From Bathymodiolus brooksi (lineage: Eukaryota; Mollusca; Bivalvia; Mytilida; Modiolidae): a stretch of DNA of 64,000 bases. Location of the stretch: assembly GCA_963680875.1 (NCBI GenBank), contig OY804578.1, positions 682,001-746,000 of the forward strand, given 5' to 3'. A program made the translations under genes and the position numbers. Below, piece after piece: positions 1 to 12,165 of this stretch. The notes below the pieces were generated by a model, which was not told the DNA's origin, ran no database searches, and worked only from the letters and a program-made list of their open reading frames with translations. The stretch's first letter is position 1, and each line of letters begins with the position of its first letter.

Positions 1-3000
1 TCAGGACAAGTTAAATAAACCACTCAGTCCCACATCTGACTCGACTGATTACTTGTTCACTAAACTACAGTACTACATAACAGAACAAGGTAAATAAACC
101 ACTCAGTCCCACATCTGACTCGGCTGACTCCATGTTCACTAAGCTACAGTACTACATGACAGGACAAGGGAAATAAACCACTCAGTCCCACATCTGACTC
201 GACTGATTACTTGTTCACTAAACTACAGTACTACATGTCAGGACAAGGTAAATAAACCACTCAGTCCCACATCTGAGTCGACTGATTACTTGTTCACTAA
301 ATTACAGTACTACATGTCAGGACAAGGTAAATAAACAACTCAATCCCACATTTGACTCGGATGATTCCTTGTTCACTAAAATACATTACTACATAACAGG
401 ACAAGGTAAATAAACCACTCAGTCCCATATCTGACTCGGCTAATTACTTGTTCACTAAACTACAGTATTACATGACAGTACAAGGTAAATAAACCACTCA
501 GTTCCACATCTGACTCGGCTGATTACTTGTTCACTAAAATACAGTACTACATAACAGGACAAGTTAAATAAATCACTCAGTCCCATATCTGACTCGGCTG
601 ATTACTTGTTCACTAAATTACAGTATTACATGACAGTAGAAGGTAAATAAACCAATCAGTTCCACATCTGACTCGGTTGATTACTTGTTCACTAACCTAC
701 AGTATTACATGACAGGACAAGGTAAATAAACCACTCGGTCCCACATCTGACTCAGCTGATTACTTGTTCACTAAGCTACAGTACTACATGTCAGGACAAG
801 GTAAATAAACCACTCAATCCCACATTTGACTCGGATGATTCCTTGATCACTAAAATACAGTACTACATAACAGGACAAAGTAAATAAACCACTCAGTCCC
901 ACATCTGACTCGACTGATTACTTGTTCACTAAACTACAGTACTACATGTCAGGACAAGGTAAATAAACCACTCAGTCCCACATCTGACTCGGCTGATTAC
1001 TTGTTCACTAAACTACAGTACTACATGACAGTACAAGGTGAATAAACCACTCGGTTCCACATCTGACTCGGCTGATTCCTTGTTCACTAAACTACAGTAC
1101 TACATGTCAGGACAAGTTAAATAAACCACTCAGTCCCACATCTGACTCGACTGATTACTTGTTCACTAAACTACAGTACTACATAACAGAACAAGGTAAA
1201 TAAACCACTCAGTCCCACATCTGACTCGGCTGACTCCATGTTCACTAAACTACAGTACTACATGTCAGGACAAGGTGAATAATCCACTCGGTCCCTCATC
1301 TGACTCGTCTGATTACTTGTTCACTAAACTACAGTACTACATGTCAGGACAAGGTAAATTAACCAATCATTCCCACTTCTAACTGGACTGATTCCTTGTT
1401 CACAAAATTACAGTATTACATGACAGTACAAGGTAAATAAACCACTCAGTCCCACATCTGACTCGGCTGACTCCATGTTCACTAAACTACAGTATTACAT
1501 GACAGTACAAGGTAAATAAACCACTCAGTTCCACATCTGACTCGGCTGATTACTTGTTCACTAAACTACAGTACTACATGTCAGGACAAGGTAAATAAAC
1601 CTCTCAGTCCCACATCTGACTCGGCTGATTACTTGTTCACTAAACTACAGTACTACATGACAGTACAAGGTGAATAAACCACTCGGTTCCACATCTGACT
1701 CGGCTGATTCCTTGTTCACTAAACTGCAGTACTACATGTCAGGACAAGTTAAATAAACCACTCAGTCCCACATCTGACTCGACTGATTACTTGTTCACTA
1801 AACTACAGTACTACATAACAGAACAAGGTAAATAAACCACTCAGTCCCACATCTGACTCGGCTGACTCCATGTTCACTAAGCTACAGTACTACATGACAG
1901 GACAAGGGAAATAAACCACTCAGTCCCACATCTGACTCGACTGATTACTTGTTCACTAAACTACAGTACTACATGTCAGGACAAGGTAAATAAACCACTC
2001 AGTCCCACATCTGAGTCGACTGATTACTTGTTCACTAAATTACAGTACTACATGTCAGGACAAGGTAAATAAACAACTCAATCCCACATTTGACTCGGAT
2101 GATTCCTTGTTCACTAAAATACATTACTACATAACAGGACAAGGTAAATAAACCACTCAGTCCCATATCTGACTCGGCTAATTACTTGTTCACTAAACTA
2201 CAGTATTACATGACAGTACAAGGTAAATAAACCACTCAGTTCCACATCTGACTCGGCTGATTACTTGTTCACTAAAATACAGTACTACATAACAGGACAA
2301 GTTAAATAAATCACTCAGTCCCATATCTGACTCGGCTGATTACTTGTTCACTAAATTACAGTATTACATGACAGTAGAAGGTAAATAAACCAATCAGTTC
2401 CACATCTGACTCGGTTGATTACTTGTTCACTAACCTACAGTATTACATGACAGGACAAGGTAAATAAACCACTCGGTCCCACATCTGACTCAGCTGATTA
2501 CTTGTTCACTAAGCTACAGTACTACATGTCAGGACAAGGTAAATAAACCACTCAATCCCACATTTGACTCGGATGATTCCTTGATCACTAAAATACAGTA
2601 CTACATAACAGGACAAAGTAAATAAACCACTCAGTCCCACATCTGACTCGACTGATTACTTGTTCACTAAACTACAGTACTACATGTCAGGACAAGGTAA
2701 ATAAACCACTCAGTCCCACATCTGACTCGGCTGATTACTTGTTCACTAAACTACAGTACTACATGACAGTACAAGGTGAATAAACCACTCGGTTCCACAT
2801 CTGACTCGGCTGATTCCTTGTTCACTAAACTACAGTACTACATGTCAGGACAAGTTAAATAAACCACTCAGTCCCACATCTGACTCGACTGATTACTTGT
2901 TCACTAAACTACAGTACTACATAACAGAACAAGGTAAATAAACCACTCAGTCCCACATCTGACTCGGCTGACTCCATGTTCACTAAACTACAGTACTACA

Positions 3001-3232
3001 TGTCAGGACAAGGTGAATAATCCACTCGGTCCCTCATCTGACTCGTCTGATTACTTGTTCACTAAACTACAGTACTACATGTCAGGACAAGGTAAATTAA
3101 CCAATCATTCCCACTTCTAACTGGACTGATTCCTTGTTCACAAAATTACAGTATTACATGACAGTACAAGGTAAATAAACCACTCAGTCCCACATCTGAC
3201 TCGGCTGACTCCATGTTCACTAAACTACAGTA
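1..3232 (+). repeat. 22-monomer (1,738-bp) higher-order duplication
   Basis: Bases 1-1494 recur at 1739-3232. I compared them line by line and found no mismatch. The offset of 1,738 bp is exactly 22 x 79. Private variants carried by both copies include AAGGGAAATAAACC (near 168 and 1906), GGCTAATTAC (near 438 and 2176), CTTGATCACT (near 842 and 2580) and CTAACTGGACTG (near 1380 and 3118). The match ends at a T/C difference (1495 versus 3233), after which the second copy continues with a different monomer order. The left copy runs off the window edge, so its true length is unknown. Perfect identity beside monomers that differ from each other at many sites indicates a recent duplication of the whole block. 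Confidence 0.95.
2..80 (+). repeat. First complete 79-bp monomer (reference unit)
   Basis: This unit is used as the register for the whole window, counting from CAGGACAAG. It is a GTTAAATAAACC variant with the CTCGACTGATT and ATAACAG end variants. Sites found in most monomers are an AATAAA hexamer (monomer positions 13-18), one CpG in ACTCGG or CTCGAC (about 40-42) and an AGTACT palindrome (68-73), which CAGTATTAC variants lose. The ACTACA motif occurs twice near the 3' end, 8 bp apart. The choice of first base is arbitrary, because a tandem array has no natural start. Confidence 0.95.
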
Positions 3233-4406
3233 CTACATGTCAGGACAAGGTGAATAATCCACTCGGTCCCTCATCTGACTCGGCTGATTACTTGTTCACT
3301 AAACTACAGTACTACATGTCAGGACAAGGTAAATTAACCAATCATTCCCTCATCTGACTCGGCTGATTACTTGTTCACTAAACTACAGTACTACAAGTCA
3401 GGACAAGGTAAATTAACCAATCATTCCCACTTCTAACTCGACTGATTCCTTGTTCACAAAATTACAGTATTACATGACAGTACAAGGTAAATAAACCACT
3501 CAGTCCCACATCTGACTCGGCTGACTCCATGTTCACTAAACTACAGTACTACATGTCAGGACAAGGTGAATAATCCACTCGGTCCCTCATCTGACTCGGC
3601 TGATTACTTGTTCACTAAACTACAGTACTACATGTCAGGACAAGGTAAATTAACCAATCATTCCCACATCTGACTCGACTGATTCCTTGTTCACTAAGCT
3701 ACAGTACTACATGTCAGGACAAGGCAAATAAACCACTCGGTCCCACATCTGACTCGACTGATTCATTGTTCACAAAACTACAGTATTACATGACAGGACA
3801 AGGTAAATAAACCAGTCAATCCCATATCCGACTCGGCTGATTCCTTGTTCGCAAAACTACTGTATTACTTGACAGTACAAAGTAAATAAACCACTCAATC
3901 ACACATCTGACTCGACTGATTCTTTGTTCACTAAACTACAGTATTACATGACAGGACAAGGTAAATAAACCACTCAGTCCCACATCTGTCTCGGATGATT
4001 CCTTGTTCACTAAAATACAGTACTACATAACAGTACAAGGTAAATAAACCATTCAGTCCCACATCTGACTCGGCTGATTCCATGTTCACTAAATTACAGT
4101 ACTACATGTCAGGACAAGGTAAATAAACCACTCAGTCCCACATTTGACTCGGATGATTCCTCGTTCACTAAAATACATTACTACATAACAGGACAAGGTA
4201 AATAAACCACTCAGTCCCATATCTGACTCGGCTGATTACTTGTTCACTAAACTACAGTATTACATGACAGTACAAGGTAAATAAACCACTCAGTTCCACA
4301 TCTGACTCGGCTGATTACTTGTTCACTAAGCTACAGTACTACATGTCAGGACAAGGTAAATAAGCCACTCAATCCCACATTTGACTCGGCTGATTACTTG
4401 TTCACT

Positions 4407-5672
4407 AAACTACAGTATTACATGACAGTACAAGGTAAATAAACCACTCAGTTCCACATCTGACTCGGCTGATTACTTGTTCACTAAACTACAGTACTAC
4501 ATGTCAGGACAAGGTAAATAAACCTCTCAGTCCCACATCTGACTCGGCTGATTACTTGTTCACTAAACTACAGTACTACATGACAGTACAAGGTGAATAA
4601 ACCACTCGGTTCCACATCTGACTCGGCTGATTCCTTGTTCACTAAACTGCAGTACTACATGTCAGGACAAGTTAAATAAACCACTCAGTCCCACATCTGA
4701 CTCGACTGATTACTTGTTCACTAAACTACAGTACTACATAACAGAACAAGGTAAATAAACCACTCAGTCCCACATCTGACTCGGCTGACTCCATGTTCAC
4801 TAAGCTACAGTACTACATGACAGGACAAGGGAAATAAACCACTCAGTCCCACATCTGACTCGACTGATTACTTGTTCACTAAACTACAGTACTACATGTC
4901 AGGACAAGGTAAATAAACCACTCAGTCCCACATCTGAGTCGACTGATTACTTGTTCACTAAATTACAGTACTACATGTCAGGACAAGGTAAATAAATCAC
5001 TCAGTCCCATATCTGACTCGGCTGATTACTTGTTCACTAAATTACAGTATTACATGACAGTAGAAGGTAAATAAACCAATCAGTTCCACATCTGACTCGG
5101 TTGATTACTTGTTCACTAACCTACAGTATTACATGACAGGACAAGGTAAATAAACCACTCGGTCCCACATCTGACTCAGCTGATTACTTGTTCACTAAGC
5201 TACAGTACTACATGTCAGGACAAGGTAAATAAACCACTCAATCCCACATTTGACTCGGATGATTCCTTGATCACTAAAATACAGTACTACATAACAGGAC
5301 AAAGTAAATAAACCACTCAGTCCCACATCTGACTCGACTGATTACTTGTTCACTAAACTACAGTACTACATGTCAGGACAAGGTAAATAAACCACTCAGT
5401 CCCACATCTGACTCGGCTGATTACTTGTTCACTAAACTACAGTACTACATGACAGTTCAAGGTGAATAAACCACTCGGTTCCACATCTGACTCGGCTGAT
5501 TCCTTGTTCACTAAACTACAGTACTACATGTCAGGACAAGTTAAATAAACCACTCAGTCCCACATCTGACTCGACTGATTACTTGTTCACTAAACTACAG
5601 TACTACATAACAGAACAAGGTAAATAAACCACTCAGTCCCACATCTGACTCGGCTGACTCCATGTTCACTAA
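4407..5672 (+). repeat. Partial copy of the left-edge block at 37-monomer offset, with a 3-monomer deletion
   Basis: From about 4407 the sequence follows 1484 onward at an offset of 2,923 bp (37 x 79). It shares the CTGCAGTAC variant near 1724 and 4647 and the AAGGGAAATAAACC variant. Near 4985-4997 the offset drops to 2,686 bp. Three complete monomers present near 2,065-2,300 are missing, and the join is in perfect monomer register (AAATAAATCACTCAG directly follows the TGTCAGGACAAGG monomer). The copy then continues until about 5672, where AAGCTACAG replaces AAACTACAG. Removal of whole units without a scar is what unequal crossing-over or single-strand annealing between monomers would leave. 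Confidence 0.85.
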
Positions 5673-5764
5673 GCTACAGTACTACATGACAGGAAAAGGT
5701 AAATAAACCACTCAGTCCCACATCTGACTCGACTGATTACTTGTTCACTAAATTACAGTACTAC

Positions 5765-5844
5765 ATGACAGAATAAAGGTAAATAAACCACTGAGTCCCA
5801 CATCTAACTACGTTGATTACTTGTTCACTAAACTACAGTATTAC
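5765..5844 (+). repeat. 80-bp '+1' monomer lineage (example in domain I)
   Basis: GACAGAATAAAGG adds one base to the usual GACAGGACAAGG, and the same monomer carries CACTGAGTCCC or CACAGAGTCCC. In domain I similar units lie near 7904, 9877, 11774, 12483, 14538, 15072, 17225, 17777, 18962, 19594, 20778, 21411, 22597, 23387, 24809, 26231, 27817 and 29235. Related 80-bp units (GACAGGATAAAAG or GACAGGATAAAGG followed by CACTGAGTCCC) occur in domain II near 32580 and 35820. In domain III they occur near 46645 and 53519. A shared indel linked to a shared substitution suggests one old monomer lineage. Confidence 0.8.
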
Positions 5845-6919
5845 ATGACAGTACAAGGTAAATAAACCACTCAGTCCCACATCTGACTCGGCTGACTCCA
5901 TGTTCACTAAACTACAGTACTACATGTCAGGACAAGGTGAATAATCCACTCGGTCCCTCATCTGACTCGTCTGATTACTTGTTCACTAAACTACAGTACT
6001 ACATGTCAGGACAAGGTAAATTAACCAATCATTCCCACTTCTAACTGGACTGATTCCTTGTTCACAAAATTACAGTATTACATGACAGTACAAGGTAAAT
6101 AAACCACTCAGTCCCACATCTGACTCGGCTGACTCCATGTTCACTAAACTACAGTACTACATGTCAGGACAAGGTGAATAATCCACTCGGTCCCTCATCT
6201 GACTCGGCTGATTACTTGTTCACTAAACTACAGTACTACATGTCAGGACAAGGTAAATTAACCAATCATTCCCTCATCTGACTCGGCTGATTACTTGTTC
6301 ACTAAACTACAGTACTACAAGTCAGGACAAGGTAAATTAACCAATCATTCCCACTTCTAACTCGACTGATTCCTTGTTCACAAAATTACAGTATTACATG
6401 ACAGTACAAGGTAAATAAACCACTCAGTCCCACATCTGACTCGGCTGACTCCATGTTCACTAAACTACAGTACTACATGTCAGGACAAGGTGAATAATCC
6501 ACTCGGTCCCTCATCTGACTCGGCTGATTACTTGTTCACTAAACTACAGTACTACATGTCAGGACAAGGTAAATTAACCAATCATTCCCACATCTGACTC
6601 GACTGATTCCTTGTTCACTAAGCTACAGTACTACATGTCAGGACAAGGCAAATAAACCACTCGGTCCCACATCTGACTCGACTGATTCATTGTTCACAAA
6701 ACTACAGTATTACATGACAGGACAAGGTAAATAAACCAGTCAATCCCATATCCGACTCGGCTGATTCCTTGTTCGCAAAACTACTGTATTACTTGACAGT
6801 ACAAAGTAAATAAACCACTCAATCACACATCTGACTCGACTGATTCTTTGTTCACTAAGCTACAGTATTACATGACAGGACAAGGTAAATAAACCACTCA
6901 GTCCCACATCTGTCTCGGA

Positions 6920-8294
6920 TGATTCCATGTTCACTAAATTACAGTACTACATGTCAGGACAAGGTAAATAAACCACTCAGTCCCACATTTGACTCGGATG
7001 ATTCCTTGTTCACTAAAATACATTACTACATAACAGGACAAGGTAAATAAACCACTCAGTCCCATATCTGACTCGGCTGATTACTTGTTCACTAAACTAC
7101 AGTATTACATGACAGTACAAGGTAAATAAACCACTCAGTTCCACATCTGACTCGGCTGATTACTTGTTCACTAACCTACAGTATTACATGACAGGACAAG
7201 GTAAATAAACCACTCGGTCCAACATCTGACTCGGCTGATTACTTGTTCACTAAGCTACAGTACTACATGTCAGGACAAGGTAAATAAGCCACTCAATCCC
7301 ACATTTGACTCGGATGATTCCTTGTTCACTAAAATACAGTACTACATAACAGGACAAGGTAAATAAACCACTCAGTCCCACATCTGACTCGACTGATTAC
7401 TTGTTCACTAAACTACAGTACTACATGTCAGGACAAGGTAAATAAACCTCTCAGTCCCACATCTGACTCGGCTGATTACTTGTTCACTAAACTACAGTAC
7501 TACATGACAGTACAAGGTGAATAAACCACTCGGTTCCACATCTGACTCGGCTGATTCCTTGTTCACTAAACTGCAGTACTACATGTCAGGACAAGTTAAA
7601 TAAACCACTCAGTCCCACATCTGACTCGACTGATTACTTGTTCACTAAACTACAGTACTACATAACAGAACAAGGTAAATAAACCACTCAGTCCCACATC
7701 TGACTCGGCTGACTCCATGTTCACTAAGCTACAGTACTACATGACAGGACAAGGGAAATAAACCACTCAGTCCCACATCTGACTCGACTGATTACTTGTT
7801 CACTAAACTACAGTACTACATGTCAGGACAAGGTAAATAAACCACTCAGTCCCACATCTGAGTCGACTGATTACTTGTTCACTAAATTACAGTACTACAT
7901 GACAGAATAAAGGTAAATAAACCACTGAGTCCCACATCTGACTCCGTTGATTACTTGTTCACTAAACTACAGTATTACATGACAGTACAAGGTAAATAAA
8001 CCACTCAGTCCCACATCTGACTCGTTGATTACTTGTTCACTAATCTACAGTATTACATGACAGGACAATGTAAATAAACCACCGAGACTCACATCTGACT
8101 CGGCTGATTTCTTGTTCACTAAGCTACAGTATTACAGTACAGGACAAGGTAAATAAAACACTCGGTCCCACATCTGACTCGGCTGATTACTTGTTGACAA
8201 AGCTACAGTATTACATGAGAGGACAAGATAAATAAACCACTCGTTCCACATCTGACTCGGCTGATTCCTTGTTCACTAAACTACAGTACTACAT
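6920..8294 (+). repeat. 49-monomer-offset duplication, left copy
   Basis: This segment matches 10791-12165 at an offset of 3,871 bp (49 x 79). Shared private marks are CTGCAGTAC (7571 and 11442), AAGGGAAATAAACC (about 7753 and 11624), the +1 GAATAAAGG monomer (about 7906 and 11777), CCACCGAGACTC (about 8079 and 11950) and TATTACAGTACAGG (8130 and 12001). I noticed only two substitutions, CGGTCCAACATC against CGGTCCCACATC near 7219 and ATGAGAGG against ATGACAGG near 8208. The match stops where this copy joins ACATAACAGACC and the other continues ACATGTCAGG. That difference amounts to one deleted monomer here. Confidence 0.85.
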
Positions 8295-10790
8295 AACAGA
8301 CCAAGGTAAATAAACCACTCAGTCCCACATCTGACTCGGCTGACTCCATGCTCACTAATCTACAGTATTACATGACAGGACAAGGTAAATAAACCACTCA
8401 GTCCCACATCTGACTCGGCTGATTACTTGTTCACTAAACTACAGTACTACATGTCAGGACAAGGTAAATTAACCAATCATTCCCTCATCTGACTCGGCTG
8501 ATTACTTGTTCACTAAACTACAGTACTACATGTCAGGACAAGGTAAATTAACCAATCATTCCCACTTCTAACTCGACTGATTCCTTGTTCACAAAATTAC
8601 AGTATTACATGACAGTACAAGGTAAATAATCCACTCAGTCCCACATCTGACTCGGCTGACTCCATGTTCACTAAACTACAGTACTACATGTCAGGACAAG
8701 GTGAATAATCCACTCGGTCCCTCATCTGACTCGGCTGATTACTTGTTCACTAAACTACAGTACTACATGTCAGGACAAGGTAAATTAACCAATCATTCCC
8801 ACATCTGACTCGACTGATTCCTTGTTCACTAAGCTACAGTACTACATGTCAGGACAAGGCAAATAAACCACTCGGTCCCACATCTGACTCGACTGATTCA
8901 TTGTTCACAAAACTACAGTATTACATGACAGGACAAGGTAAATAAACCACTCAATCCCATATCCGACTCGGCTGATTCCTTGTTCGCAAAACTACTGTAT
9001 TACTTGACAGTACAAAGTAAATAAACCACTCAATCACACATCTGACTCGACTGATTCTTTGTTCACTAAACTACAGTATTACATGACAGGACAAGGTAAA
9101 TAAACCACTCAGTCCCACATCTGTCTCGGATGATTCCTTGTTCACTAAAATACAGTACTACATAACAGTACAAGGTAAATAAACCATTCAGTCCCACATC
9201 TGACTCGGCTGATTCCATGTTCACTAAATTACAGTACTACATGTCAGGACAAGGTAAATAAACCACTCAGTCCCACATTTGACTCGGATGATTCCTTGTT
9301 CACTAAAATACATTACTACATAACAGGACAAGGTAAATAAACCACTCAGTCCCATATCTGACTCGGCTGATTACTTGTTCACTAAACTACAGTATTACAT
9401 GACAGTACAAGGTAAATAAACCACTCAGTTCCACATCTGACTCGGCTGATTACTTGTTCACTAAAATACAGTACTACATAACAGGACAAGGTAAATAAAT
9501 CACTCAGTCCCATATCTGACTTCGCTGATTACTTGTTCACTAAATTACAGTATTACATGACAGTAGAAGGTAAATAAACCAATCAGTTCCACATCTGACT
9601 CGGTTGATTACTTGTTCACTAACCTACAGTATTACATGACAGGACAAGGTAAATAAACCACTCGGTCCCACATCTGACTCGGCTGATTACTTGTTCACTA
9701 AGCTACAGTACTACATGTCAGGACAAGGTAAATAAACCACTCAATCCCACATTTGACTCGGATGATTCCTTGATCACTAAAATACAGTACTACATGACAG
9801 GAAAAGGTAAATAAACCACTCAGTCCCACATCTGACTCGACTGATTACTTGTTCACTAAATTACAGTACTACATGACAGAATAAAGGTAAACAAACCACT
9901 GAGTCCCACATCTAACTACGTTGATTACTTGTTCACTAAACTACAGTATTACATGACAGTACAAGGTAAATAAACCACTCAGTCCCACATCTGACTCGGC
10001 TGACTCCATGTTCACTAAACTACAGTACTACATGTCAGGACAAGGTGAATAATCCACTCGGTCCCTCATCTGACTCGTCTGATTACTTGTTCACTAAACT
10101 ACAGTACTACATGTCAGGACAAGGTAAATTAACCAATCATTCCCACTTCTAACTGGACTGATTCCTTGTTCACAAAATTACAGTATTACATGACAGTACA
10201 AGGTAAATAAACCACTCAGTCCCACATCTGACTCGGCTGACTCCATGTTCACTAAGCTACAGTACTACATGTCAGGACAAGGTGAATAATCCACTCGGTC
10301 CCTCATCTGACTCGGTTGATTACTTGTTCACTAAACTACAGTACTACATGTCAGGACAAGGTAAATTAACCAATCATTCCCACATCTGACTCGACTGATT
10401 CCTTGTTCACTAAGCTACAGTACTACATGTCAGGACAAGGCAAATAAACCACTCGGTCCCACATCTGACTCGACTGATTCATTGTTCACAAAACTACAGT
10501 ATTACATGACAGGACAAGGTAAATAAACCAGTCAATCCCATATCCGACTCGGCTGATTCCTTGTTCGCAAAACTACTGTATTACTTGACAGTACAAAGTA
10601 AATAAACCACTCAATCACACATCTGACTCGACTGATTCTTTGTTCACTAAACTACAGTATTACATGACAGGACAAGGTAAATAAACCACTCAGTCCCACA
10701 TCTGTCTCGGATGATTCCTTGTTCACTAAAATACAGTACTACATAACAGTACAAGGTAAATAAACCATTCAGTCCCACATCTGACTCGGC
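8295..10790 (+). repeat. Satellite between the two 49-monomer copies
   Basis: This stretch contains only 79-bp monomers and no other feature. Subtypes are those of domain I: AAATTAACCAATCATTCC runs near 8465-8560, the CCATATCCGACTCGG / TTCGCAAAAC pair at about 8956 and 10537, and the GACTTCGCTG variant near 9517. It also has a +1 GAATAAAGG monomer near 9879, here with AACAAACC in place of AATAAACC. Confidence 0.8.
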
Positions 10791-12165
10791 TGATTCCATG
10801 TTCACTAAATTACAGTACTACATGTCAGGACAAGGTAAATAAACCACTCAGTCCCACATTTGACTCGGATGATTCCTTGTTCACTAAAATACATTACTAC
10901 ATAACAGGACAAGGTAAATAAACCACTCAGTCCCATATCTGACTCGGCTGATTACTTGTTCACTAAACTACAGTATTACATGACAGTACAAGGTAAATAA
11001 ACCACTCAGTTCCACATCTGACTCGGCTGATTACTTGTTCACTAACCTACAGTATTACATGACAGGACAAGGTAAATAAACCACTCGGTCCCACATCTGA
11101 CTCGGCTGATTACTTGTTCACTAAGCTACAGTACTACATGTCAGGACAAGGTAAATAAGCCACTCAATCCCACATTTGACTCGGATGATTCCTTGTTCAC
11201 TAAAATACAGTACTACATAACAGGACAAGGTAAATAAACCACTCAGTCCCACATCTGACTCGACTGATTACTTGTTCACTAAACTACAGTACTACATGTC
11301 AGGACAAGGTAAATAAACCTCTCAGTCCCACATCTGACTCGGCTGATTACTTGTTCACTAAACTACAGTACTACATGACAGTACAAGGTGAATAAACCAC
11401 TCGGTTCCACATCTGACTCGGCTGATTCCTTGTTCACTAAACTGCAGTACTACATGTCAGGACAAGTTAAATAAACCACTCAGTCCCACATCTGACTCGA
11501 CTGATTACTTGTTCACTAAACTACAGTACTACATAACAGAACAAGGTAAATAAACCACTCAGTCCCACATCTGACTCGGCTGACTCCATGTTCACTAAGC
11601 TACAGTACTACATGACAGGACAAGGGAAATAAACCACTCAGTCCCACATCTGACTCGACTGATTACTTGTTCACTAAACTACAGTACTACATGTCAGGAC
11701 AAGGTAAATAAACCACTCAGTCCCACATCTGAGTCGACTGATTACTTGTTCACTAAATTACAGTACTACATGACAGAATAAAGGTAAATAAACCACTGAG
11801 TCCCACATCTGACTCCGTTGATTACTTGTTCACTAAACTACAGTATTACATGACAGTACAAGGTAAATAAACCACTCAGTCCCACATCTGACTCGTTGAT
11901 TACTTGTTCACTAATCTACAGTATTACATGACAGGACAATGTAAATAAACCACCGAGACTCACATCTGACTCGGCTGATTTCTTGTTCACTAAGCTACAG
12001 TATTACAGTACAGGACAAGGTAAATAAAACACTCGGTCCCACATCTGACTCGGCTGATTACTTGTTGACAAAGCTACAGTATTACATGACAGGACAAGAT
12101 AAATAAACCACTCGTTCCACATCTGACTCGGCTGATTCCTTGTTCACTAAACTACAGTACTACAT
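10791..12165 (+). repeat. 49-monomer-offset duplication, right copy
   Basis: This is the partner of 6920-8294. Part of it is copied again further right: the TATTACAGTACAGG mark at 12001 recurs at 14766, an offset of 2,765 bp (35 x 79), covering roughly 11.3-12.0 kb against 14.0-14.8 kb. The left limit is where both copies enter the GATTCCATGTTCAC monomer. The right copy has an intact GTAAAATAAACC monomer that the left copy lacks. Confidence 0.83.

Larger units (their letters stand above)
3233..6919 (+). repeat. Irregular mixed-monomer zone of domain I
   Basis: This stretch holds only 79-bp monomers and no gene. Characteristic subtypes are AAATTAACCAATCATTCC, GTGAATAATCCACTCGG and the TTCGCAAAAC monomer paired with CCATATCCGACTCGG (starting 3821, again at 6745, 8956, 10537 and 13144). 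The spacings 2,924, 2,211, 1,581 and 2,607 bp are 37, 28, 20 and 33 monomers, plus or minus 1 bp. The block therefore recurs in shuffled lengths rather than as one regular HOR. The partial copy at 4407-5672 lies inside it. Confidence 0.8.

Noticed and set aside
744..757. AP-1 or Maf-type site TGACTCAGC in rare variants (near 748, 2486 and 5173)
   Set aside because: It results from a single G-to-A change at the CpG in an abundant repeat, and no gene is near. A chance match is the simplest explanation.
3840..3865. CENP-B box in the TTCGCAAAAC monomers
   Set aside because: The TTCG and the central A fit the known NTTCGNNNNANNCGGGN pattern, but the required CGGG is ACAG or ACTG here, so the essential 3' half is missing.
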